DNA from: Anisakis pegreffii
Lineage: Eukaryota > Nematoda > Chromadorea > Rhabditida > Anisakidae
Direction: 5' to 3'
DNA length: 64,000 nucleotides
Assembly (NCBI GenBank): GCA_035041965.1
Contig: JAPYMA010001077.1
Location: forward strand, 158,691 to 222,690
The position numbers were made by a program, and so were the translations under genes. Positions 50,237 to 61,692 of the stretch are shown here, in pieces; positions within the stretch are counted from its first letter, which is position 1; each line of letters begins with the position of its first letter. The notes beneath the pieces are model-generated. The model searched no databases. It saw only the letters and a list, made by a program, of their open reading frames with translations, and was not told the DNA's origin.

Positions 50237-50703
50237 GAAGCATAGAATATGGCCAGAAGATCGACCAGACTATCTGCATTTCTCATGCTTCATTTTACGG
50301 AGTATCTCAAATCTTGTGATTAAAATAAGAAGTCTCTGTTGAGAATTTTTATGTCAACACCCAGTTAAGTGTGATCCGTATTGCATGAGATGTCTGCCCA
50401 GATGTGGTCTTCAAAGAGCAGTAATTTATTCTGTTCTGGAATGTTGAGAAGTATAAAAGTATAATTTATTCTCTTCTGGAATAAAAGTTAACTTTCAGTA
50501 TAAAAGCATCAAATTTTGGCTTACGTGGTCTGAAAAATCGGCGCACCATAACCTCACAACGAGTTTCGTTGAATCGCATTGACGCAGAGCGTGTTCGTGC
50601 TGTACATCCGAGATTACGTGGAATCCGACTGTCGCATTTCAGCTACGCGTCAGAAGCATGTCAACTGGTCGACTGTGCGGGAATCGATTCAGAATTATTT
50701 TAA
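50237..50703 (+). CDS. possible two-exon end of an unknown plus-strand gene
   Basis: Two segments stand out from the AT-rich background. The first, 50237-50301, follows CTTTTAG and reads KHRIWPEDRPDYLHF. The second, about 50507-50703, ends in TAA and reads TSQRVSLNRIDAERVRAVHP and FSYASEACQLVDCAGIDSEL. They join in phase 1 if the GTATCT donor at 50302 and the AAAAG acceptor before 50507 are used; the better-looking TTTCAG eight bases earlier would break phase. No start exon was found. The Arg-rich second exon has clearly higher G+C than its flanks. Unrecognised. Confidence 0.35.
50422..50482. repeat. 21-bp near-perfect direct repeat
   Basis: TAATTTATTCTGTTCTGGAAT at 50422-50442 recurs with one change at 50462-50482, and a GTATAAAAG motif lies between and again after the copies. 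A small local duplication. Confidence 0.85.
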
Positions 50704-52093
50704 GGTATCAACATTAACTTTTTAAGATACCAGTTGAAGATCGACCAAACTACTTTCGCAGTATTCGTTCTAACACAGAAATTTGTGTGCAAAGGTCGTT
50801 GTCTGTATCGTTTCTTCTTTTCTTCGATTTTTGTCGTAAGTGATAGAATGTAATAAGTGTTTGACAAGATTACTTCAGCCGAGTGGAATGTGTATGCGTA
50901 ATTTGATGATTAAATAATTGTACAGATGACGTGGACATCGATAGCATTGCAATTGATTAATGATCAGTTTAAATATAAAGTTACGACAATAAGAACACTC
51001 AGATTACAAAGAATATTGTTTCAAAACCATTTCACAGGCAACTTCCTCGTCGCTATCAGTCAGTGTAACAATTTTCAGTATTGCAAAGAAACGCTCGGGA
51101 AAGTTTCATAGAGCACTGCATTGTGAGTGTGAAATGCGAATAAAAAATACACTGATAAAATATTGATGAAACCGACGAACTGTAATTCCGATGTACACAC
51201 GAACGGGATTAAGAAGAAAAGGGATAAATTCAAGTAATATTGACCACACGGTTTAACAAGTTTCGAATGTGAATCGTGCACGTAAGACAGTTTCACGTAA
51301 GATAGGCACGATTTCTGGTAAATTCTGCGATTTCCCTATGCTTCCATGAAACAGTTTCGTGTAACGATAGAACAAATGCAAAAATCTTGATGACGAATCG
51401 GAGTGAAATTCAATTAAAATACACGGGTAAGATACTGATAATATCGATAAACAGTAACTCCGACACAAACAGGACTGGGAATAAAACGAAAGAGACGTGA
51501 GCTTCTTACATGAATATTCATTGCAGTCGCGAGTACAAAATAAAAACAATTTTTAATAAAGGCATCAAACACAAATTGAGAACATATGAGTAAAATGCAC
51601 GGTCGTCACAAGACGATTACAGCAAAGATCGTATTCGACAATGAGCAACGTATTACGATATGATAAGGTTTTGTTGGAATGCATGTAAGGCGATCAAAAC
51701 AAACGAAATAATGCACATAAAGAATATGAACATCGAATGAAAGCAATCGTATTATTCGTGTAGAAATTAACTCTAAACCTAATTCGTCTAAATGCAAATT
51801 TCAAATTTAACATAAATCAACACTGATAAAAACTTTCACAATTATAATCAGACGAAGAGAAGATTGATAAGACGAACTCAACAATGCTTTCATTCTGGAC
51901 AAATATGGCGAACATTATCGAGATATTTCTTCGAAGCAGTTTGCAATCGCGATAAAGGTGCAATAATTTCACAATAAAATGAACAAATTGAACAGCATCA
52001 ATCAACAAACGATTTTTAAAATCATGAAATCGAGATTTTAAAAATGTTCTAAATAGTGCTTGAGGTATTGGTACAATCATAAACGAAAATCGT
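50704..52093. other. intergenic, between the plus-strand candidate and kle-2
   Basis: No supported gene. One short exon-like end at about 50926-50960 (after TTGTACAG: DDVDIDSIAID then stop, plus strand) is too small to call. The two genes around this gap converge here, so 3' UTRs of both are expected. Confidence 0.55.
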
Positions 52094-55000
52094 TTAGATC
52101 ATTGCGTCCGCATCATCGAACACCTCATGGTGTCGTTTCCTCTTGAGCAGTGTCAAATTGAGACCATTCGGTTCATCAATACTATCATTTTCTACTTTCA
52201 AGCTCAAATTACCTGTATTCGCCAACATCAACACTGACAACAGATATCGACAGCATTCAAACCATGGCTTTCCTTTCATTAACTACAAACACAAACAATC
52301 ACTACTTCACAGATGATGCACTTTGAATAGAAATATTTACATAATTTCATATAAAACACCAGCAGTAATAACTGCAAAATAGCCACCACAGAGGCTAACA
52401 GTAAGCAAACTCATCATCTATATTTTTTGCATACGTCGAAAATTTAAACTACTCTAATTGTAAGTAGATTTGCTTCTTCATCACTGTATTCTTTGTGTAA
52501 GAACGACAATTCTTATATGGACACCGAGAGGAACTATGAGTACTTTCAGAGTGAAGTTATGGAACCTCGTCTATCTCTGAAATGAGACTAGAAAGTACCA
52601 TGTTTCCATTAATTCTTGAAATTATGAGTGGAGTTCGGCTTGTAAATTCAATAAAGCGAAATGTACCTCCTCAAATGAGATCATCTGTCCAATATCTTTG
52701 AACGCATTCAAAATTTCACTGCCATATTCATGAATGCTGAATTCTCGGCGCCGCTCTTCCTCTTCCAGGATTGGTAACAATTTCGTTTCCCATTTTTGCA
52801 CTCGTTGGCATAGTTTCGATGTGGTTTCTTCACTTGCGGCCCAATATCTGAAAGTTTTCGGTTTTGAAAACACTGAAATTATTGTTGGATTCGAGTAAAC
52901 GAGGATAATGTATGAAGAGATATATGAATGTTATCAATTTAGAATTTAAAAAAGAAAAACTAACTTTTGCATATAACATTTGAGAATCTCGTCGAATGTC
53001 ATTTCATTCGAAATCGCTGCCAATGTGATATCGTTTGTGTTGGTGCGTCGATCACTGTAGACATTACCGAATGCGTACTGTGCATGAATATCGTCATCGT
53101 TCAATCCATCCGCAAACGACTCATTAACATTCCCTCCTGAACAAATCAACCTTTCACCTTACACTTCTTTCAGCTCTCATCAGAATTGATAAAAAAGCGA
53201 AATATCGTTCTTCTATCTTTCCGCCTTGGCATTCTTGTGCATATGTTCAATCGAAAACTCATCATAAGTTTACTACACGAATGATCAACTCCTGAATCCG
53301 CACTTATTTCTAAACGACACCCCATTTCCACATTACCTCAGTTTTCACCACGCAGTTCAGCTTCAAACCTGAGACTATGTCTACTCACAAATTTCTTTAC
53401 AAATGCCCATTTCTAAATCTTCGGAATTTCAAGAACGGATCATCTCAAAAACTAAACGTAACAGCTTACAGTTACCTACGAATTCATCATTATACTCTCA
53501 TAGAATACTTACTATTAAGGAATTACCACCGCTAATCATTAACTAAGCAAAACTAGCCAGCATTAACTGCTTCAACGTTCTGTTTTTCCTCATTCTCGAA
53601 CGCATCACCTCCATCGCCATCGTCATCGCTCAAAAACGCTCCATCTTCGTAATTGTTCAAATTCAAACTTTCTCGACCAGCCTTTCCTTCAACAAATACC
53701 ATCCACATTAAGCGTTCAAAATGATTTCATATTCATTATGGCCGATAATTTCTAACTGACTGAGAAACCTCATCAAATATTAATGGCGTTCAAGTATAGG
53801 TAGAAGCCTTAACAGTCAAACCCAAACTAAATCAGTAATATATTACAAAAGTGCTCTCACCGCGTTGAGCATCTGGTTTGTCTCGAAGCGCGACTCGCTC
53901 AGCTGCGCTAGACTTTGCTCTTTTCTTATGTCGTTCAATGATCCAACTGCAACCGATTAGTTAAATCGATGAAAACTTTAAAAATGCCTCTGATAAAAAC
54001 AAGTCGTTACTAAATAAATTTTGTGAACAAAAGCCAAAACATAGTTCAGTTGATGAGCAGTTGTATTCGGTTAGATTTGTGAACGCGTATCTGAATCAAT
54101 ACCTCGCGATAAAGTTCATCGTGCTTCGTGACGATTTAACAAGGTTCATTTTCATGTACTGTTTCTTTTGTCGTTTCCCATACAAACAATCGTACCAATA
54201 CTCCAGAATCGATTCCGTTGTGCCGATGCCCAACTTTGCGCGTTCACGGCATTTCTTCTTTAGTCGTTGGTCAATATTACTTGTTATCTTCATTTCCTGA
54301 ACATGAAACTATTCAACAAGATGAACATGTAGTCAGATTCATTCACTTTGAAAGTGAATGATTTTTATCTGGACAATTCCACACACTGTCACACTGAGAA
54401 AAACGTTAATCAATTTCCCTTCCAAAAATTATTTCAGAGTGCTCATCACTCATATTGAATACAACACGTTTCATGCAATACAACAAATTTCGACGTCAAC
54501 AACATCAAGTACAAACGCATAACAAAACAATATTTGTTTGAAAAAATAATGAAACGATGACGGCAATAAACAACATTTTACAATAACCTTTAATGGAATG
54601 CGTTGTCTTCCACAGTTCTGGATCATATCAAATTCCTCGATTTCTACACGCGCATTTATATCCGACATCTTTAACAAATAGTTTCCATTAAATTAATAAT
54701 AATTTCTTGTTCTTAATGGACTGGATAACATTCATCAACCAAAACTCAAAACATGACAGTATTCGTGTAACATTTCACATCATAAAAATGCACAATGAAC
54801 GGAAAGGAGGGAAAATTAGAAAGGAGGGGAAAAAACACAGCAGCTATCGTTCTCAACACAAGCATCATACAGACGCAAAATTCAACAAAATAGTAATAAA
54901 CGACTCGAACGAATCGAGATAAAAAACCAAACATACGTCGTCACCGTCGTCAAACTGATCCCCATCATCGCCATCACTCCACTGACCGCAACTATCACCG

Positions 55001-57205
55001 TCCAGCTCCTTCAACTGCTCTCGTTGTGCCGTATTTGTGAACAGTACCGTACCGTCCGCCCCTGTTTCCACCACCAACGCGACGTCATTATCACCCGTCG
55101 CCCGACGATCGTTTTCAATCACTGCACTCGAACGCCCTCGCTCGCGATCAGCACCATCTCAACAGAGAACAAAGGTAAAATTTCTTGCATATATGCTAAT
55201 GCTTCCTTCAATTGAAATGGCCTATTTGGGGAAGGAAAGAACGGCATCTCGCACTGAGAACGACAACACTAATATCCAAAAGATACGAATCAACGATACA
55301 TAATTTTGGGTGGATTCCGTTTAAATTGATTCCCCATTAGTAGCGATTCGTTGAAACAAGCATATAAGCGGATTGTGTGAAATAGCATTTCAGAAATTAT
55401 CAAAGGGAAGTGGAACAACTCAATGCTTAATTATGGGGTTATGGTCTTTTAAGACGTCATCAGAAGTTCTGGATACGGCTTCGATATATGCCATCTACGA
55501 AAAATAGAACTGTTGCTTCTTCTTCAAGGACAAACTGAGATGAAAAACGATGGAATTTTCACAACAAAAATCACTAATCTCAATCTGAGGATTTTGAACG
55601 CAATTCTAAAATCTTCTTTTTGATTTAATTCACAGTTACTGCAAATGACAAGAACAAAATATTCACCATTTGCCTGTACGTTTTCATCTGGCCTTATAGC
55701 TGCAAGTTCATTGTTGTTTCTTATTGTATTGTCATCACCATCCACTTCCATATGTTCAGGCATCATTGTCGCTTCAGTTTCATCCGCATTCACAGCATCG
55801 AACTGATCCAGTAACTTCTCGTTCACCAAATCCAGCAATAAACAACACTGAAAAAGTAGTCAATCTCAATCACAACGATTAAACAAATGATGCAATTTGA
55901 TACTGAAAGAGGGAAATACCACTCGCTGCTGAATATCAAATCAATAGAAGATTTCGTGAACTGAAGACAGCTTGTTATTCCAACAGAACATGAACAACTC
56001 AAGCAATTCTTCAAGCCAACAATGAATTCAGAAAGCTTACGGAAACATTCATTCGGTGAAATCATCTCGTCTATTCATTCATCCAACACTTGCATGGATT
56101 TCACAATGAGGCGAAAGTGACGATAGTGTGTTCAGATTTTGTGAGGCGATAATGACACCATTAGAGATGATGATAACAACATTAACAGCACTGATATCGA
56201 GAGATAAAACTAACGAAGCAGTTGTGAGGAAACTAACAGTGTCGTGTACGAATGCAGTGTTGATTTTAAAATCATCTTTTCGACCGATCAATTCCTTATT
56301 ATTGCGACGTGCGTACAACGTAACACTGCTCTTCTCGAACTCAGCTAGACGCATCATTGACAAAGGCAACTGCGAACAAAATAAACAATATGAAGTGCCA
56401 CATCAAATGATCGATGCACGAATAAAATAATGCATAAAACAGCCCATTAAAAAATTGTATGTTTGAATGTAATAAGTGATGACTGAATGATTTTCAAAGA
56501 TACAAATTAATCTACCACTGGAAATGTGGATGGAACACTGGAGTCGCTTTTGTGTTGAAGAGATTTTGCTTGTTGGGGCCGTAGAGTGGTGAAGTCAATC
56601 AGATCGCACGGATCCGCTGGATGCGAATCGAACGCCGCTTCGGCATCGTCATCGTTCACGCCTTCTATGTCATCGTCATCGCCTTCTTGCGCCCCTGCGT
56701 TCCGATTTTTGCCTTTTTGCAGTCGTACTTGATCAGAGAAACCGAGTGCCAACTCGAAAACGTACTCAACTTTACGACTGTAAACGTCCGACGTGCTCTG
56801 AATGAGCAGACCGGCCTCGGGAAAGTTGAAATGATACTTCTCATCTGCTTCATTCTCATCGTTTGCGTTTTCTTGCAGAATGCTGGAAAATTTTTTAATT
56901 TGGTGATGAAAAAGTGACTGTGAAACAATATCAAACTCTAATGTTTACGCAGTTGTTACTAAAGATCAGAGTGACGGCTTTCAAATTAACAACGATATCG
57001 GCTAATGTTGCCCTAAAAGAAGCCAAAGAATCAACAATAAAACTGAAATTTGTTGATGCTTCTTGAAGAACTGAGATGAAAATTTAATGCAGAAATACCT
57101 TTCAACACATTCGGCCAAATACGCTATGATGTCGATATCCCAGTTTTTGGCGAGATCTCTTACTGGCTGTAACAAATACGCATAACGAGATGTTATTTCA
57201 GCCAT
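52094..57205 (-). CDS. kle-2: condensin II subunit H2 (KLE-2/NCAPH2)
   Basis: Thirteen exons close in phase to 655 residues: 57099-57205, 56949-57012, 56516-56797, 56238-56369, 55667-55847, 54937-55157, 54588-54668, 54103-54296, 53861-53946, 53609-53686, 52965-53136, 52667-52847, 52094-52282. The N-terminus RYAYLLQPVRDLAKNWDIDI and DVYSRKVEYVFELALGF match the NCAPH2 N-terminal domain. ELIGRKDDFKINTAFVHDT matches the human ASRKDFRMNT region. The C-terminal RVQKWETKLLPILEEEERRREF, IHEYGSEI and WFECCRYLLSVLMLANTGNL match the winged-helix end. The middle is acidic and low-complexity. Family role: kleisin of condensin II, bridging the SMC2/SMC4 (MIX-1/SMC-4) heads and binding the HEAT subunits. 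The start is fixed by homology and by a poly-T TTTTTTTCAG 13 nt upstream. FMC1 precedes it by 717 bp on the same strand. Confidence 0.93.
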
Positions 57206-57218
57206 GTGACTTGACCAA

Positions 57219-57228
57219 CTGAAAAAAA
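57219..57228 (-). promoter_or_regulatory. candidate trans-splice acceptor of kle-2
   Basis: TTTTTTTCAG on the minus strand, 13 nt upstream of the kle-2 ATG, with no coding exon upstream. It is the clearest of several such sites in the window; others precede ubc-1, the TBC1D7-like gene, the PCGF gene, cpsf-4 and FMC1. Confidence 0.6.
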
Positions 57229-57922
57229 GAAGAGAATTCTGACTATGTCGATATGTGAGCGGATACCACCGAATTAATCACCTATGATAAATTCAAAATA
57301 AATAATCACGAATTTCAGCTTGCTTATAATTATAAATTGAAAGGTGCATGAACAAAGGCAATGAGGCCTAGTCTTTAGCTGCTTGCGTTGATGGAAATTT
57401 TTTGCACGCATGAAATTTGCTAATAACAACAATATTGAATAGTGAAACCACAGCGATCTCCTGACTGTTTTTTGCCTCAAATAAACACTTAACCAGTCAG
57501 GTTTGTTCCATATATGACAAGTTGGAGTGCCAAAGATACCATAAAATTATGAATATCTCTACGAATATGAATGAACGTCACAAAACGATAACATATAAAA
57601 TATATTTGCAACGGTTTCTCAACCGTAGGATACGCGAGAAAATGACAGCAATATCGTATAATCTTTATTGTTTTATCTATTGAAAAATAAACAAGAGCAA
57701 TCAATCGATTGCATTTCATTCATACAGATACAAAATTATTGACACACAAAACCTAACATTTTCCAGGGTTTACAATGAGTATGATCGTATTTGCCAGAAT
57801 ATCATATGCACAGATAAACAAACTGCAGTGACTTTTTCGAAAAATTAGATGAGCATGATGATATTTTCCACAAATTAAACCTCGCATTATGAACAATGAG
57901 TGTGCATCATTCTTCAGTCGAA

Positions 57923-58468
57923 TCATTTGTGTTTTTCCGGCAATTTCAAGCCTACTAAATTGGCGCTCTGCTCGACTGAACGTTCTCCATGCTGAAACGA
58001 AAAGAATTTGAAAAGCTGGTTTTCAGCAAATTTCACACGAATTCAATGGATGGAGGTATGTAAAAAGCACTAAATAAGTTCCAATATTTTCATCAAAATG
58101 TATGAAAATTCAATCCACTTACATGGTATCGTTCATGCAACTCTTTCGAACGCCTTGTACTCTGCAGATAATGCCTGTACGTTGATGCAAGATGCTCCAT
58201 TTCATCGGGTGCTTTGCACATTATTTTTTGTGTCAACTGATGTTCGCGACATTGTTTCATAATATACTGTGCAAGTGGACTCTTCGATGAAAATTTCTGC
58301 AACAAAACAACGATACGAGAACTCCGAAAGAAGTCGTATTTTGAAGTGAAATGGCAATAAAAATGCACAAATTCCATGCCAGCAACACACCTCATCACTT
58401 TTTCGTAGCTCCGAAAAAATCTGTCGAATAATTGAAATGGCGTGTGCACTTCTTTCTACCTTGGCCAT
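57923..58468 (-). CDS. FMC1: FMC1 homologue (mitochondrial ATP synthase assembly)
   Basis: Three exons (58391-58468, 58123-58296, 57923-57991), all phase 0, encode 106 residues. Human FMC1 (C7orf55) is about the same length. Visible matches are SPLAQYIMKQCREHQLTQK against its TAAYRYLVKAFRAHRVTSEK, then ELHERYH, then GERSVEQSANLVGLKLPEK against GERSVEESAGLVGLKLP. The family belongs with LYR-like small helical mitochondrial proteins; yeast Fmc1 helps Atp12 assemble the F1 sector at elevated temperature. Start: first in-frame ATG at 58468. The acceptor TTGTTGCAG lies 36 nt upstream, and the resulting leader would contain a short upstream ORF (ATG TGG ATT TGT ATT TGA, 58504-58487). kle-2 follows on the same strand. 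Confidence 0.94.
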
Positions 58469-58507
58469 CACGATTCAACAAATATTTCAAATACAAATCC
58501 ACATCTG

Positions 58508-58693
58508 CAACAAAAATGCTCAATCACATCATATTAATCGTAAGTGTCGAGTTACATTCGTTAAACGAGATTAACGAGAATCTTAATATGTTGATGAGAT
58601 TATTTCTCACTGAAATTCCAATAAATCGAGCAATTCAATGCATCTTCAAAAACACACATACACCCTTGAAACTCATACTAACATTTCGCTAAT
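58508..58693. promoter_or_regulatory. possible divergent promoter
   Basis: Spacer of under 200 bp between the FMC1 leader (minus) and a possible small plus-strand gene starting at 58694. No clear TATA or other core motif was found, so this rests only on the gene arrangement. Confidence 0.25.
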
Positions 58694-58987
58694 ATGGCTG
58701 GAATTGAGAGAACTGAAAGCTGCACGGGACTAATTGTAAGCACAAACAACATTACTCGATGGTGTATAGCTTAAAGATGACCAGTTCTGACGAAATTATA
58801 GCTTAAAATATGATTAATGACAACCGAATCAATAATGATTTGTAAATCATTCAAATTTTTAAATTTTCAGTTGAGGGTGTCCGAGTTCAGGCTAGCAGTT
58901 TATACTCAACTGAAGGCAACCCTCTCTACCCCGAAGTCTTCTTCCTATTTGGAACTCTATCTTCCTCTGGAGAGAACTCTTCTATAG
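58694..58987 (+). CDS. possible two-exon small protein of 52 residues
   Basis: Exon 1 (58694-58735) reads MAGIERTESCTGLI and ends at a GTAAGC donor. Exon 2 (58871-58987) follows AAATTTTCAG, continues LRVSEFRLAVYTQLKATL and ends at TAG. The junction is phase 0. Exon 2 is markedly less AT-rich than its flanks and is also open in a second frame (GVRVQASSLYSTEGNPLYPE) up to a GCT TAG just before a consensus GTGAGT donor at 58993, so it may instead be an internal or non-coding exon. No family recognised. It would be transcribed divergently from FMC1. Confidence 0.35.
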
Positions 58988-58992
58988 CTTAG

Positions 58993-61581
58993 GTGAGTCC
59001 TTCTCCATTTCCGGCAATGGTATTATAAAATACTGTGAGACAAGACCGTAATGAATCCTAATCCGAAGATGAATATGATGATATCCGACAAAACTAATGA
59101 TTTTAATGATTTTAATCTTCGAAGCGTTTGAAATCAAATTTGGCTTGCGTTGCCAAAGGTGCGTACGCACTTCGCCATATGCGCGTGTCGGCGGAAGGAG
59201 GGCGGAATCACGACCGCGTCGCGCGAGGAGAGATAAGCAGGGAACAACCATTAGATTGTTACCATTTTGTAGAGAATAACATTCTCTATCATATGAACTA
59301 TCATATTCTGAGATACGTCCATTACAAAAAAATTTGACCGGTCTTAAAGTAGAAAATGTTGGGTAAAAATGAAAGACACATTTATGTAGTACCAAATTTC
59401 AGGGTGAAGGAACAATGTTTGAGCTATGAGACTGGGCACAATTTGTAGAGCTTGAAAAGCTCTATAAGATGACAGTTAGAGGAAAACGCTTCGTAAATGC
59501 GCACAAAGCGAACAGAATGAATGTAGCTGTGAAAGTTAACAACGAGAAGTCGTCGTAGCGCAACATTCGCGACTGATTCCAAATTTAATTCTCTACAAGC
59601 ACAGAAGGTCTCAGCACAATTCATAATCTAGTTTTCGAGACTGTAACTTAAAATGAACCTTCATAACGAAAAATAATCCTTGGCGAGTAATTGAGATGGA
59701 AAAAGTACCGGAACAGAAATTTCGTCGGTCAATGCCAAGTAATCCATTTAAAAGAGAATATGATGCTGATCGAATATGAAACTGATCCCGCTCTCCCTAT
59801 CAAAATTGCAAAAAAAAAATCGCTCGCTGCATTCTTTTTTATCGCGGTCATTATCACCAATAAGTTTTGATCATCACCATCATCATTAGTTTCTATGCAT
59901 TGATAAATTATTCTTCAATAGATCATCACATTCAGCTGGTGGGAATTTTGAACTATTTGGTAATTGAACTTAGCCGAATACCGATCCAGATCGCCGAGAG
60001 CGATCGGCAAAATAACCTGGTTCGGTGTCCAAATAACAAGTGACTGCAATTATACTTTACTTTCAGTAAAATCCTATTTCACAACATCGCCCAATTCGCT
60101 GTCTCATCATCCAAAAAACCGGATTTGCACTCAGCGGCAGGCACCTCTTGCAAAACATTTATTAGTTTAGAATATTTATTACGATTCAAATACTTTTCAC
60201 AACATCCGAGACATCTCACAACAACGTACCAACAAAAACAACAGAAAAAAGCAATGAATTCTATCACGATACATTGAAGTCAAAACAAATACTAAAATTT
60301 AATAAAGAGTTTTTATAGAATCTCAAGTTGAGATCGTTTACTTACAAACTATAGATAACAATCGTTCTTTGACCATTGAGTTTTTGCTTTTTTTACTTTT
60401 GAACTCGAGCTTTTCGTTCAGTGAAACGGATGATTTGAGCATGAGCTCGACGTTGACGATTCTGATTCATAAACTTAATCGTAAAGCTCATGATGACAGG
60501 GATACTGCTCGGTAAGTCATCCTTTAAATTTGCGTCATATAGACGGAAACTTCTTGATAAGGCATCCACTCCACAAAGATGTTTTCGGAATGAGGATCAA
60601 AAAAATATTTCATTCCATAATCGTCTTCATCTTATGTCCGTTGAAATAAACTGAAGTATTCCACGAAATTGCTCATTCAAATAGTTTTTGATCTCTTTGA
60701 TATGGATAATTTTGAGCACGTATTGCTTGAATTCCCATCACAAGTGTAGATGTTATTTGATTGTTGACCTATACAATATTCATTATTAATGAAATTGAAT
60801 TGATAAACTTATTTATTCTAATCATTCCGACTGATCGGAATTTCGTCAATATTTGCAAACAGCAGACTACAATACGAGATATTGTCGTTGTCATTTTAAT
60901 TAGAGATGATAATGTGTTGACGAAGCACAAAGGTGGAATGAATTAATCGAATAATCAATTTGGCTCTTAGAAAGAATATGGTTCAATGAGATTGACAGTA
61001 ATAAACAGTAATATGCTTTTACAACTCCATAAATCAGAAATCAAAACTTCCTAACTCCACTGAGTTTTTGCATTTTCCAAAACGTTCAGTGAAATGTTTC
61101 CGTGAAACTATGAATTTTTCTTTCCTTCCATTCGCTCGATTTTGCACAGTGATGATATTTTATTGTATTTCCTCGATACTGTTAATGCGATCTTCTCTCT
61201 CAAGTAGAAATATCCGATATGTTGCAGAAGCTGAAGTTTCTGATTTTAAGTTCTTGAACTGAGGATAGTGAATTAAGATCTTTTTCAAATATGAGTTATA
61301 TGGGCAAAGTACCTTTTAAGAGATCTTATTGTGATACTCTCGTTGTTCACCACATCTGTCATTTGTCACATAGCAACAACAAACGACTTTATAAAACTTG
61401 TTGGACACAAAAAATATTGTAGCATTGAAATTCGAAGAGAGTACTCCCACACCAAATTTTGACCTATCTGTGTGTTGAAAGAATTTCTAAGCATCATCTT
61501 TTTTTTCTTCCCTAAGAAAGAGAACCACTGAGGGCCGAGGCTTCCTTGCTTGCCTACCCATCTCAATAACAATCACTCGAA
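58993..61581. other. intergenic, between FMC1 locus and desaturase
   Basis: About 2.6 kb without a supported gene. It includes a short GC-rich island (59128-59240) and a foldback-prone stretch at about 59970-60035 containing GATCGC/GCGATC. The remainder is AT-rich. Confidence 0.55.
59128..59240. other. GC-rich island
   Basis: This stretch is strongly G+C-rich with many CpG (for example GGTGCGTACGCAC and CCGCGTCGCGCG) in a very AT-rich neighbourhood. Open frames exist on both strands, plus strand with an Arg-rich reading and minus strand with TRAYGEVRTHLWQRKPN, but none shows splice context or a family. It could be a repeat fragment, an exon of an unknown gene or foreign DNA. Confidence 0.5.
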
Positions 61582-61680
61582 TTACCTAAATTGGCCAGGC
61601 TATCAAACGTTTCCAGTGCATTTCCTCTCATATTGCTTAAGCTTAATTGAGGCCACCTCGCTGGCTAGCCGGTCACACCA
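61582..61680 (-). repeat. diverged second copy of the 15.7-kb SINE-like repeat
   Basis: The reverse complement contains CTAGCCAGCGAGGTGGC and AAACGTTTGATAGCCTGGCC in the same order as 15664-15782, with a different middle. It lies immediately 3' of the desaturase reading frame; the possible read-through stop of that gene (61693) is only 13 bp away. I found no clear target-site duplication here. Confidence 0.7.
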
Positions 61681-61692
61681 ACCGGATTGTAA

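Noticed and set aside
59970..60035. Possible tRNA on the plus strand, suggested by GGTTCGGTGTCC and flanking stems
   Set aside because: The B box is imperfect and I could not fold an acceptor stem or anticodon arm.
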